Below are positions 21,044 to 33,000 of a DNA stretch of 64,000 bases, piece by piece (the stretch's first letter is position 1; every line of letters starts with the position of its first letter). The stretch is taken from the NCBI RefSeq assembly GCF_001632365.1, contig NW_024468555.1, positions 1 through 64,000 of the forward strand, given 5' to 3'. Source of the stretch: Laetiporus sulphureus 93-53 (taxonomy: Eukaryota > Basidiomycota > Agaricomycetes > Polyporales > Laetiporaceae). Below the pieces are notes generated by a model, which did no database searches, was not told the origin of the DNA, and saw only the letters and a program-made list of their open reading frames with translations. A program made the position numbers and the translations under genes.

Positions 21044-21945
21044 CTATGCAATCTTTGCGTTGGAGAAGTCGAGCTCTGGATGCATCTCCTGGAATTTCTT
21101 GAGAGTCTAGCGCATGCGATGGAAGGTCAGCGGTGGGACGAAATTGAATATGGTCTCGACCCACCTCCATCTTCTTAAGTTCGTCAGATGTCGGCTTGCC
21201 CATTTGCTGTTCGCAGAGTGCATTAGTTGCAGGAAAACAGCACACGGACGACTGTTGTACCATACCTTTTGCTGATTGTCGAACTGGACATTGCCCATGA
21301 GTGATATTTGGACATATGGGAGCAGTTAGATTGCCTTACCATCATCTTCTCAACCATTCCCCTGCGAGATGAGTCAGCATATATCATCTGCAATACGATT
21401 AATATACTCGCCTCGTCTCGCCATCCAGATCACTGAGCTTGCTGTTCTCAGGTTGAATCTTGGACGTATCGATCTTGGGATGGTGTGTCAGGACGTTCTC
21501 CCACCATTGCTGCTTGTTTATCTTCTCAAGGTGGACATGAACCGCTTCCTGGTCCTCTTTTCTCGATCTCAGACCAAAATCGAGCCAATGGCAACGGTTA
21601 TGCTCACCAACGGTCCAAGTGCTCTCCTCGACCTTGATCTCCTTGTACAACTCGCCTGCCATAATGGGCTCCTTGCCTTTGAGCCCAACGCTGAGTTTTT
21701 TCTTCTGAATCAGTACGTTGACGTCCCTTCCGCGCGTCCCTTTCGGTACTGGAACGATGATGTCGAGCTCTCCGAGCTCCTGCTTCCACTTATACGGCAA
21801 TGCTATGACGGAGTCAATCGACATGGAACTACGCGTACAAGGAAAGCGCACCAGCCTGCTCCTCCGCCTCCCGCGCACGTTCGGCCTTGTCCTTCGCCTC
21901 ACGCTCCTCCTTAGTCATCTTGTCGTATTCTTCAGGAGAACTCAT
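21044..21945 (-). CDS. nudC: Nuclear distribution protein NudC (short fungal form)
   Basis: Hsp90-linked CS-domain co-chaperone that supports dynein/LIS1 function and nuclear movement. Seven exons: 21852-21945, 21608-21802, 21412-21556, 21340-21361, 21266-21283, 21165-21206 and 21044-21106, giving 192 residues (Aspergillus NudC: 198). An N-terminal acidic/basic coiled coil (EEYDKMTKEEREAKDKAER) leads to the CS domain (ALPYKWKQELGELDIIVPVP to VHVHLEKINKQQWW). The conserved tail reads SKLSDLDGETRGMVEKMM, FDNQQK, QMGKPTSDELKKME and KFQEMHPELDFSNAKIA. The 22 and 18 nt exons are required for this tail. The intron at 21362-21411 has a GC donor. The intron at 21557-21607 is 51 nt without a stop, so its retention would keep frame. 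Divergent from SIZ1 over 231 bp. Confidence 0.93.
21362..21411 (-). other. Noncanonical GC-AG intron in nudC
   Basis: The exon ends ACG AG and the 50 nt intron begins GCGAGT and ends CTCGCAG. Joining here gives DGETRGMVEKMM, the conserved NudC sequence. The nearest GT donor, four bases into the intron, would create a stop after splicing. AG|GC(A/G)AGT is the usual context of fungal GC-AG introns. Confidence 0.8.
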
Positions 21946-22176
21946 CGTGAATGCGAACACACTAAGCAGCTGTTGCCAATGCAGCTTGCTGAGGCGCGAT
22001 CGAAGTGACCGGGTAGTTACACGTGACCTTCCTTTTGCGTATCGATTCCCACGCACACTGAAATGCTAAGGGACGGCCGAGTTCTCTGCAGCGTGTACTT
22101 GACCACACAACGCTGTGCTCTCCTTGCAGCTTGTCTCTGTCGTGTTGGGACAATACGCTGCTGAAGCTCGTGCCAG

Positions 22177-24764
22177 ATGGCCAGTTCGACCGTGTGGAGT
22201 GACTTTGAGGTTCGTTCTTGGTGGATCTTAACTCCGATCTCAAGCGGTGGACCGCTCATGCTCCCCCCCGCTCGCAGACTTTGCGACACAGCGTCAAACA
22301 GAATACGGTGGACCGTCTGAAGCATATCCTTACCGGGTTTAACGACGAGTGCGGGACGAACCTGACAAAGTCGGGGAAGAAGCAGGAGCTTATTGACAGA
22401 ATCACACGCGAGATGGACAATTGGAGCGAGCAAGGCAATACGGAGAGGTGGACGAAGGCCAAGGCCATCCTCGATCAAGTGCGCATGACAGGAGTGTGAG
22501 TGCCATTCATCTACTTGCGTATGTGCACTGTCGGACGCGAGCGAATGCTCGAACGTGTTCGGCGGCGCGACCTTCTCGGTTCGAATGATTGTTGACGACC
22601 GTGTCTCGCTTGTGCAGCTACAGCCCAACCGGGATGTCTGGCGGATTCGGATTTGGGGTATCGCCCTCGTCACATAATGCGTATCCGAATTCTGTGTCGT
22701 CTAGCAGCCATGCCTATCCGTCCAGCGTCCCTGGAAGCACGAGTTCCATCCCGCCTTACAATCCATATGCGCCAGCTCGGAGGCCCGCCGTGTCTTCTGC
22801 GCCATCATCTTCAACCCCGTCAGATCCTGCGCCTCGTGAGTAAATACTGCCAGCCTCAAGTTTGCTCCAAGCGCTGATTGATACGGTTCAGCGATTAAAT
22901 TCAAGCCATCGCCCTTCTATAGAGTGGAACGCGCCGTGTCCTCTCTTATCGAATGTCCAGGTTAGTGCCGCCCATAGGCAATTGACAAGGAGTTTTATCA
23001 TTGCCAATTTTGTCAGAATCGACGAGCTCGATGGATCGACGACAACAGACGCTACATTTCCAAATTGATAAGGATATATTGTCGAAGTTGAGTTCGCCAC
23101 AGTGCGTGTTGATCCTGCATAGTTTCATATGCGCCGTTGACGTTGGCTCAGCCCGAAGTACCAGCTACGGCTGTACTGTACATCGTCCTCTTTCCACACA
23201 CCCGCTAATGCATTCCGCCCTACGAGTGTGCCGGCCCTTATCGAGTTTCCGCCCACTTGTGAAGTACGCGTAAATGGTGAGGCTATGTCGGCGAACCTCA
23301 AGGGCATGAAGAAGAAGCCGGGCACGGCGCCACCGCCGGACATAGGAAAGAAACTGCGAGTGACTCTGGGTGCGACGAACCGTGTGGAGATGGTGTACGT
23401 GAACAGCCAGCAACCTGTCCAGGCAAAGGTATGCTTGGATACTGATCTATGGGGGACATTGTATGGGCTGAGCACCTTGACAGAAATATTACATCATAGT
23501 CATGCTGGTGGAAACCACGACTGTTGAACAACTCGTTGACCGCCTGAAGAAGGGAAAGTACAAACGCGGTGAAGAGATCAGAGCACAGAGTGTGTAGGAT
23601 GGTTCATTCATGCGTCAATGTGCTGACCATATCATATAGTGGCCAAAGCAGCTTCCATAGACGACGATATTGTTGCTGGTCATCAGAAGATGTCCTTGAA
23701 ATGTCCGGTAAGCACTCATGGCTCACGTTCCTCCACTCAATCTTGAATTTCTATTCAGCTTAGCTATATGCGTATTCAAACACCTTGTCGCTCTTCACAT
23801 TGTGTGCATCCACAATGTTTTGATGCCTTTTCTTGGTACTCCCTCATGGAACAGACTACCACTTGGCTGTGTCCCGTCTGCGAGAAAGTCTTGAACGTCG
23901 AGGATCTGATTGTGGACGGGTATGCCTATTGATTTGAGCCTGCACATGATGCTCATAATGTCTCGCAGTTATTTCGATAACATTCTGAAGAACACCCCAG
24001 ACGACGTAGAAGATGTCATCGTGGAGGCTGACGGGCAATGGCACACTGAAGATCACAAATATGGTTCGACTGAATGGGTTACGGCGCGAGCGCGCTCTCA
24101 GCCCGCCGCCACCCAGCCCCCGCGACCCACCTCCGGCCAGCAGTCGTCGTCTTCGCCAAAGAAGGTGTCGAGTGTCGCGAATGGGCAGGATCACCGTCCG
24201 GCCAACGCGGAGGTTGTTGTGTTGGATTCTGACGATGAAGACGATGATGCCAGAGTCAAGAGGGAGTTGTCTCCATCGAATGACCGTGCAACGTCCAGTC
24301 TAGCTTCCCAGAGTACTCGTGGATCTCATTCCCTAGACAATGCGGTCATTGACTTGACGCTGGACTCGGATGACGAAGAGCCAGCGCCGCCGCCGCCGCC
24401 GCCAAAGAAGAGGAAAACGATGGATAACGACTTGCCGTCACCGACGGAGCAAATATGGAAGAAGTCGCGAACAGACGGTGCGTCCGCTTCACAATCGTCG
24501 AGCCATGCAGGATCGGGATATCCGAATGGGTCGCGTAATCCGCTGCCTCCGCCGCCAATGCACTCGTTCGACGGGTCCTCCTCATCGTATTGGTATAGCC
24601 CGTCTTACAGTCCTGGTGCGCAGCAGTATAGTCCCCCGTATTTCCCGCCGTCACTGCCGCCGCCGATGGCTGGGCTGCCGCGACATTCAATTCAACAGCG
24701 TGGGTACTCCAGGACGAACGGAGCGGACTCGACGTCTGTGTTGCCAGATGTGTGGCGGCCGTAG
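22177..24764 (+). CDS. SIZ1: SIZ/PIAS-type SUMO E3 ligase
   Basis: Transfers SUMO from Ubc9 to nuclear targets. Ten exons: 22177-22209, 22278-22495, 22618-22835, 22892-22960, 23017-23101, 23152-23428, 23484-23589, 23640-23707, 23759-23919 and 23969-24764; they give 676 residues. The SAP domain is at about 15-60 (NTVDRLKHILTGFNDECG), the PINIT domain at about 157-310 (SPFYRVERAVSSL, LRLYCTSSSF, FPPTCEVRVNGEAMSANL) and the SP-RING at about 357-405 (KCPLSYMRIQTPCRSSHCVH, WLCPVC). SUMO-interacting-type acidic motifs VVVLDSDDEDDD and VIDLTLDSDDEE follow, then a Pro/Ser/Tyr-rich tail with KKRK. The second intron is 122 nt, long for this window. The very short first exon is supported by SAP context only. 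Confidence 0.93.
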
Positions 24765-24947
24765 CTGATGAATCGCGGATCGACGGGGTAAGGCTGTGCA
24801 TGTATGTATTCCTGCAGCGTCGGATGTGGGGTGTACATGGAGGGAATTGTAACTGTCCCTCGTGGCTTTGATCCTTCTATGGCAGGTGTACTTTGTGATA
24901 CATTACGAATTTATGTCGTCCGAAATGTCGAGGGAAGAATGAAGACC

Positions 24948-24984
24948 TGATTGGTCCTGCACAGACGTAGCAGGTTCTGATTGG
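24948..24984 (-). promoter_or_regulatory. Paired CCAAT boxes upstream of the ADP/ATP carrier gene
   Basis: TGATTGG occurs at 24948-24954 and again at 24978-24984, exactly 30 bp apart and about 175-210 bp upstream of the carrier ATG; each reads CCAATCA on the other strand. This is the Hap2/3/4/5 (NF-Y) element that drives respiratory genes in fungi. Assignment is by motif and the identity of the gene. Confidence 0.45.
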
Positions 24985-25156
24985 GCTGCCGGCAACAATG
25001 CTGCCAGCCAGTGAGAGTCGGTCACGCCCGGGCTGTTCCTCGCCGGCGAGCCCCGGCAGCGTCCGAAATCCTACTTGAGCGATCGTGCGCGTGCTTTTTT
25101 CCTTCAACTTGTTTACCACCTCCACTCTCCTCCCCCTCCCCCGGTTTCCCGTCAAA

Positions 25157-26515
25157 ATGGCCGAAAAGAAGGGCAAGACGCCCAGGGAGTTCGCCAGTAC
25201 GTGTCTGCTGTTCTGCCCTGCGCGATGTTGCTCGTGCATGGTGTCTTCATCTATGACGCGTGCTTACCTGGCTTCATCATACAGTCGACTTCATGATGGG
25301 TGGTGTGTCGGCTGTACGTATCGCGTGCAAGTATGACACGGACGACTTTCTCACAGCTGTGCGTTTGTTCACAGGCCGTCGCGAAGACGAGCGCTGCACC
25401 CATCGAGCGAATCAAGCTCCTGGTGCAGAACCAGGATGAGATGGTATGCTCGGCTGAAGTCCCTGTAAGGCAGTCTCTTAAAGTGTCGGTGCATCGTAGA
25501 TCAAGCAGGGCCGTCTCGCTAGTCCCTACAAGGGTGTTGGGGACTGCTTTGCCCGTACCTACCGTGAGGAGGGTATCGTCTCTCTATGGAGAGGCAACAC
25601 CGCCAATGTTATCAGGTACTTCCCCACCCAGGCCCTGAACTTTGCTTTCAGTTAGTATTCGTGAATTTTATTACCTCCGAGGATTTGACGCTGAGACTGC
25701 ATGCAGAGGACTACTTCAAGGCATTGTTCGGCTTCAAAAAGTCTGAAGGTTACTGGAAGTGGTTCGGCGGGAACGTCGCTTCTGGTGGTGCTGCTGGTGC
25801 TGCCTCGCTTCTGTTCGTGTACTCGCTCGACTACGCCCGTACCCGTCTAGCCAACGACGCGAAGTCCGCCAAGGGTGGAGGTGCGCGTCAATTCAACGGC
25901 CTGGTTGACGTCTACAAGAAGACCCTTGCTTCCGACGGTCTTGCTGGTCTTTACCGTGGCTTCGTTCCGTCTGTCGTTGGTATCATTGTGTACCGTGGTC
26001 TCTACTTCGGTGTCTACGACTCGCTCAGTACGTATCATCTCCCAGCTCTTCTTCGAGCTGGCCACTTATCGCCGCTGCAGAGCCCGTCCTCCTCGTCGGT
26101 GCGCTGGAGGGCTCCTTCCTGGCTTCCTTCCTGCTCGGCTGGGGTGTTACCATTGGTGCTGGTCTCGCTTCATACCCTCTGGACACTATCCGGTACGTGC
26201 CGGATCCTGGTTGATTCCCAACATCTCGATTGACGTTTTCCTCAGTCGTCGTATGATGATGACGTCTGGCTCGACCACGCACTACAAGGGCATGTTCGAT
26301 GCCAGCTCTCAGATCATTGCCAAGGAGGGTGCCAAGTCGCTTTTCAAGGGTGCGGGTGCCAACATCCTCCGTGGTGTCGCTGGTGCTGGTGTGCTCTCGC
26401 TCTACGACAAGCTCCAGCAGGTTATGTTCGGCAAAGTCTACTCTGGTGGTACGTAGACCAATATTTTCGCTGCTCGCGTGCGCGAACTGAAGTGTCGCGT
26501 GCAGGATCCGGCTGA
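25157..26515 (+). CDS. AAC: Mitochondrial ADP/ATP carrier
   Basis: Inner-membrane antiporter exchanging matrix ATP for cytosolic ADP. Eight exons: 25157-25196, 25285-25313, 25375-25443, 25500-25650, 25707-26027, 26081-26192, 26246-26448 and 26505-26515 (introns 88, 61, 56, 56, 53, 53 and 56 nt) give 311 residues. Three mitochondrial-carrier repeats carry the motifs [32 protein letters not shown] and [17 protein letters not shown]. The RRRMMM signature specific to ADP/ATP carriers is formed across the sixth intron. The last exon of eleven bases completes the C-terminus GGSG. Many small exons and paired CCAAT boxes fit a strongly expressed respiratory gene. Confidence 0.97.
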
Positions 26516-27432
26516 GCGAGATAGCACGCGTGGATGAGTTTACGAGTATTGGCCCCTTAGTAGTATCACTTATTGCATGCGCACGACTATACACCGTAGA
26601 TCCTCTGGTTATTTTTCATCTGGTTACGAGCTCGATCTTACAGGATGTCGGACACGCGCTCCCTCTTAGCTGGCGTAGTAGAATCGACGATGTCCGAAGT
26701 AGAAACTGGCGTGTCGCGAATGTGGGTGACTGATGATTTCACAGAAATTTTTGAGTTACTGCCTGTAGCGTTACGGGCAAAACGAGTTTCGACCAAATTT
26801 TGAAGCACTGGCGTCAACGTTATCTTTTATTCATGTGTTGGCGAGTGACCTGTCGGATACTCGCGTCCTCCCTATCCCAACAACTATCGTCAAAATGAGT
26901 GGCACAGACCTTTTTTCCCCACAGATTTCACCTGCACAGGCCTTTGATGCACACAATAGACAGATAGGGCACCACTTCATCTCGACATAATCATGCTCTG
27001 CTCAACTCTCCATATCCTCATGCATGAGCTCCCCAGAAACAACTACTGACGAACATCTGTGCACAGGGAGGGTCTACCAGAATGACTCTGTGGCAGCTAA
27101 TGCAACATGATTGCCTCAGGCGACTTTGGTCTTTTTCCTCTCGTACCACTGTACACAGGTATCACAGAGAACACCATATCTAACCTTGTAACTGTAGATA
27201 TATGCACGTAGTCTATAGTATCAACGAGAGCAAGCAATCCGACGAGGTCGATGCGCGCTTATCTTATCGGATCCCTTCCCGGAGACTTTCATTGACTTGA
27301 GCGCCTCTGAGTTTCTGACACGTTTTGGAAACATAGTAAGTATAAAACATGTCCAAAACTCGCGCTGTACATAACTGAGTAGCTTTTTTCCGGAACAGCA
27401 ATTGCGTAGCTTCGAGCCCGACCATCTCTTCG
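26516..27432. other. Intergenic region AAC to IRC3
   Basis: 917 bp holding the carrier 3' flank and the IRC3 promoter. Two short ORFs were noticed: 26645-26803 (52 codons, MSDTRSLLAGVVES...) and one of 31 codons starting in the context tcaaaATGagtggc near 26894. Neither resembles a known family and both may be chance. No tRNA was recognised. Confidence 0.4.
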
Positions 27433-29967
27433 ATGCTATGGTCCTCGCAGCTGCTCCGGTCGAGCATCAGCGCGCTGCGCTCTTACTCGACATCTCATGC
27501 GCCCCAGGTAGTGCTACGCCCGTATCAAGAGTCTGCTCTCCAGGCTTGTCTTGATGCGCTAAACGAAGGATCGACTCGCATTGGAGTGTCTCTGCCGACA
27601 GGCTCGGGGAAGACAACGGTCTTTGTCTCGCTGCTCTCTCGTCTGCCTGCCGTCCCGAAGAATCCTGATGCAAGGCGCTCCATGATCATTGTAAGCAGTG
27701 TTGAGCTTGCCAAGCAGGCAGCCGAGCAAGTCCGGAAGATGTGTCCGGACTGGAGTGTGGAAATTGAGCAAGGTAGCAAGCACCATGCGACTGGTATGGC
27801 GGATGTGTACGCCTCCTCGTCACAGCACCCTCGATCGATGGCAATGTCCTGATATGTGCTGGTAAATGTTAATAGGACTGTCGCCACATATCAAACTCTC
27901 GTGCGAGGCTCGCGCCTGGCCAAGTTCAAGCCGGAAGGGCTCAAGGCGATCATCGTCGACGAGGCGCATCATGCCGCGGCGCCGACGTACGTATCGCGTT
28001 TGACACATGGATTTCGATAAGCTCATGTGTATGCAGGTACCGTCATATCCTGTCCCATTTCGACACGAACATTCGCAACCCAGATGCAACATTAGTGCTG
28101 CCCCAGGTCCCCCACCACATTCCGATCTTTGGGTTCTCAGCAACCTTTAGCAGACACGACGGGCTCGCGCTCGGATCTGTCTTTGAACGCATCGTGTATC
28201 ATCGTGACTTCCGGGAAATGATCAAGGAGACATGGTGTGTTCGCTCATAATCTGTTGCAAAATGCCCAACTAATCGTTCTTCCTAGGCTATGCGACGTTC
28301 GCTTCACCTCAGTACAGGCCGATATAGACCTCAAGCAGGTCACCGTCAGCAGCCGGACAGGAGACTTCAGCGCGGCGAGCCTTGCACACGTTATAAATAC
28401 GGACACCCTCAACAAGCTTGTTGTGAAAGCCTATCTCGACAAAGCAGCAGATAGAAAATCTACGCTGGTGTTCTGTGTTAACCTGGCGCATGTGAGCGAG
28501 CTCACGCACGAATTCCGTGAAGCAGGTGTTGATGCCCGATACCTGCATTCGGGAACTCCCGCTGCAGAGCGTGCCGCCATGGTGAAGTCGTTCAAGGCTG
28601 GCACGTTTCCTGTCCTTGTCAATTGCGGTATGTACGCGGCTCTTGTGCGAGAGGAAGTGCACATCGATGACACGGCTTAGCTGTCTTGACCGAGGGCACG
28701 GACATCCCGAATATCGATTGTGTCATAGTGGCCAAGCCGACCCGTTCGCGTAACTTGTACGCTCAGATGGTATGCTATACTCGCCTTGGAAGCGTAGTGC
28801 AGGTGCACCTGACACATCTAGATTGGTCGAGGCATGAGGCTTTCTCCTGACACTGGGAAGAAGGACTGCATGATCATCGACTTCGTGGACTCTTTGGATA
28901 CTATACCTGGTGTGATTTGTACACCTACGCTGTTCGGTCTCGATCCCTCGGAGGTCATTGATGGTGAGAGCTCTCCAATTTTATTGGTACTGAACGATAT
29001 AGTGATCTTGCCTTACAAGACGAATCCATGCAGTCACTCGAGGAGCGGGCGGCCGAGCTGGACGACATAGAAGATCCTGAACCATCAAAGTTGAAAGCAC
29101 CCGATGTCCCGGATCCCACATCGGTAACTTACGTGGACTATGACGATCCATGGGAGCTCGTGGACGAAGCCTCTGGTGCTCCTCATCTTTGGAAGCTGAG
29201 CCCCCATGCATGGGTCGGCTGCGGTGGCGATATTTATATCCTAGAGTGTCTAGGCAGGGGGTTCATAAGGGTTGAACCCTATCAGAATGATGAAGGTACG
29301 TCGGCTTATGAAAGCTGATGCTGAGCATTGCTGATCATCGATCATTGATAGATGAAACTATTTACAAAGTCCAGTACACTCCTGCTACACTGCCCATGGC
29401 AACAGCGCGCACATTGAAAATCCCCCCCTACCAGAGAAGCCGTGAGATTGCGATAGCAGCGAACTTGTCCGACGCGATCCGTGCCGCCGATAAGTACGCC
29501 ACTGTGAAGGTGGTGCAAGGACATTTTGCCATGGAGTGTGTGCCTGCAGCCAAAACTTGCCAAGTTCCTTGCTGACACGACATACAGACTGCGTCGCGGA
29601 GCGAAGTGGAGGCAGGCGTCAGCGACCGACTCACAGAAGGCGTTCATCAGAAAACGCTGGAAAATCCGTGAATCGGACGAATTCATGGAGCACATTGCCG
29701 ATGAGCAACAACAAGACAAAGCACAAAAATTGAGCCGGCTTACGAAAGGGGAAGCAGCAAATATCATTACTCGTTTGAAGCATGGCGCTCAGGTGCGTTG
29801 CTCCATAGTCAAGTGAAATCTACTGTTGATGCGTTACACTGAAAATGTAGTCCCGTTACGAGAAGAAAGTCAAACAGCAACAGCGAGCAATGAAAGCACT
29901 TCAGAAGGAAAGGTTGCGGAAGGCTAGAGAGCACGTAGAAGTTGGCCCTCTGAGCATCAGCGAATGA
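27433..29967 (+). CDS. IRC3: Mitochondrial SF2 DNA helicase, Irc3-type
   Basis: Predicted double-stranded-DNA translocase that maintains mitochondrial DNA. Ten exons: 27433-27806, 27876-27986, 28037-28234, 28287-28627, 28681-28769, 28822-28963, 29020-29295, 29352-29535, 29588-29792 and 29851-29967; they give 678 residues. The N-terminus [20 protein letters not shown] is a presequence. Helicase motifs are the Q-like [15 protein letters not shown], Walker [10 protein letters not shown], Ia SSVELAKQA, the DEAH box [12 protein letters not shown] in GFSATF, motif [28 protein letters not shown] and VI QMIGRGMRL. A C-terminal region rich in Lys, Gln and Arg ends the protein. All introns are 50-69 nt. 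Its stop is only 38 bp from that of the converging gene. Confidence 0.92.
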
Positions 29968-30005
29968 ATGAAAGGACAAATCATGTACATCCATTACTTT
30001 TGTTT

Positions 30006-33000
30006 TCATGGAATTGTAGAAAGTGTAGATAAAGCAGGTGATACCGCATATTGACTCTGTAACGTGAGCACCGCCGCTCGCTGAGCGTGTATGATGAGCT
30101 CATCCAGGGATGATGGGTCCCCAAAGGCTCGTGGCTTCTGCAGCAATGTCGCTAGCATGGATCCAACCAGTGTATCGCCAGCCCCGGTAACGTTCACAAT
30201 CTTCTCCTTCGGTAGCACAGCGGCAGGGTAGTGCTTCAAGACTATAGCACCGGTTCCTGCTTTGTTGCGAGCGACAACATAGCGGCCACGCACATTGCTG
30301 CGCTCCTGAAGCCACGAAGTTGCTCCGTGCTCCGTAGCGCGCATTACCACAATGACACCACGGTCGCCGCACTTGATGACGAGATGCTGGAAGAAAGGCA
30401 AAAGGTTGATGGCCATTTGTGCAATTCCGTTGCTGATCAGGAAATCTAACGTGCCCTTGCTTCGGTCTTGATCGCAGGCATTCATTCTCGCCAAGTGCTC
30501 CAAATCCGTGCGGAACTCAGATCCTAACGCCATGTCATCGATGGATTTCCACCAATGATCCTGCGCGGTCAGCTCGAACGGTCCTGCGACGGCTTCTTGG
30601 TACATATGCGCCAGCTCAAGCATATTAGGTGCCGTGAAAGAGATTGGTGAAAGGAAGCGACCGGGCGAACCCAGAGTTGCGGCGATGGCGGGATAGATGT
30701 TCGTTGATTTTGGGACCGATGTTGGTTCACTGTATGGATGGTCTGGTCACGATCTCGGGAGAGACGCAACTGCTATACGCACTAGAAAACTGAGCGGCGG
30801 TTAGTACAAGACCATCCAGCTTCCTATATGCTACCCACCAGCGATGTTGTTGCGATGACAATGCGTTACTAACGCCACAAGTGTCTCTTTTGACAAATTA
30901 CCATCCAGCGCAACCATCGTGGGCTGATGCTTCTGGAGCGCCTGTAGAGCCTGGCAAGAAAGAGCATACTTGGATCTGTCGTTTATGGCTATGTTCAATG
31001 CAGTTGCTCACCGTTTGTTTGTCAAGAGAGTCAATAATCTTCATATCGGCGACACCTCCAATGAGACTACCGGCGCTATCCAGGACCAAGTTGCATATTG
31101 CCGACCGCGCGGAATCTTGCGTTATAAGTCCATCAGTCCGCATGCCCATGCGTTCCATCTCATTGACGAGCAAACGGCCAAATGAGTCCTGTCCGACAGA
31201 AGAGATTAGAAGGGTGGCAGCGGATCCGTCTTCAGAGCGCGATGATAGGGTACGATAGGCAGCCTCTGCGACGTTACGTCCTACTCCTCCGAGAGAAAGG
31301 GAGACAGTCCCAGGAACGGTGCTATGCAGCCCCACGGATGGATCGGTAACGCTGGAGCCGTCGGCCTGAGCAGTGACATCGACCGCAGCGGATCCGATGA
31401 TGACCAATTTCGCTGGAGGCTGCACATGCATTGACGGTCAGCTACCTGGATTCAACGACAGAGCAGCACACACACCACCGACGATTCTTTCACAAGAGAC
31501 GAATCGGACTGCTCAGGTTCGGTACGCGATACTGGACCAGCTGATGGCAACGCAACATGCTGGCAGCTATCATGAGTTTTCACTCTGACAATATAGCACA
31601 CACAAATAGCATACCGCGTGATGTGGCTTGTTCTCTCCATTCGCCAGATGAGAGTATGCCGCAGCAATCTGGCCACCTGCCAATATCATCTGCTCAGTCG
31701 ATTCGAAACTTCCACACTTGCCGTGGACTTACCGACATGTGCCGTATTCTCAATGAGTGCTACATCTGTTAAGATGAGAAGGGAGACTGGGCACGCATGA
31801 AAGGTAGCTTACTGCTTGCCAGTGATCTGCCCGCAGTCAACTCTCCGACGCGTTTCAAAAGCCACGGTGTTGCCTCCTTCCCTAGTTTGTTCACACCGTT
31901 TTCATCCGCTTCTTTGAGAGCTTGCTCTACGGATTCTTGAAGTTTCTCGCCAATGGTTTCGTACTGCTCCGGTATTGGGACACCGAACAGTACACCATTC
32001 TTCATTTCCAACTCTTGCTGGTAATCTGTGATGATTATGAGCCGGAGCGAATGGCGTCATGGGTTGTGACTGACAGAGGATACGTGCCGCAGTCACAGGG
32101 TCGTCAACTCTCCAAGGACTCTACGAAGCATGTTCCGTGATCATCTTTGAAACTATGGAAAACGTGTCATTTACCTTGAATCCACTCTTTCTCGTGTAAA
32201 ACGCAGGGAAATCGTTTGTCTCGGCATACGACACAACGGGGACGCCAAGGGTTTCCTACAGAGATGTTCAGTGCACCAATATAAAGACAGCAATACTTAA
32301 TCTACCAGGTACTCAAGTGTTCTGCAGGTCGCTCGTAAATTGGAATGCCTCAGCTGATGGCGCAAGAGCTGCTGACCTTCCGATGTCCAAGATTGATTTC
32401 ACTCCGGCTGAGACAAGCCCAACAGGACACCGCGTCAGCTCATGAAGATCTGCAGAGACATCCATGGCTGGAAATGATTGGTTACAATCGCTGGAATAAA
32501 GATGAGCCTCAAGCTGCGGACAACGCACAGTTCTCTCCGCCTCGATGTACACCCCCTAGACTGTGTCCGTTCAGCTTCTTCCTATCGGTAAAGTGAGAGA
32601 TATCTTACCCTCCAGTTGCGAATACCTGCGTAGTAGTACAGCATTACCGACCATACCAGCCATTTTCATTGACATATGCCGCTCACCTTGATCCCAGCTA
32701 ATGCAGCAAAAATCAACGTAGCACTGCAAGTTGTGCCCTGCCGATAGCATGTCAGATATATATACAAGACGCAATATTACCGCCCAATGCACTCAACTCC
32801 ATCCCGTTTAAATGCTATCACAGGTCCAATGTCGCGACGAGACACCTTCACAACAGAGGAGTTCTTCGATACATCGGCCAGCCGCTCCAACTCGTGCGGC
32901 TCAAGACCGATTTTCACTTGGCCTTCGATAATGCCAATGGTTGCAGGGACTGCTCCTGTGCTGCGAACAATGTTCTCCACCGATCTCGCGGTCTTCAGGT

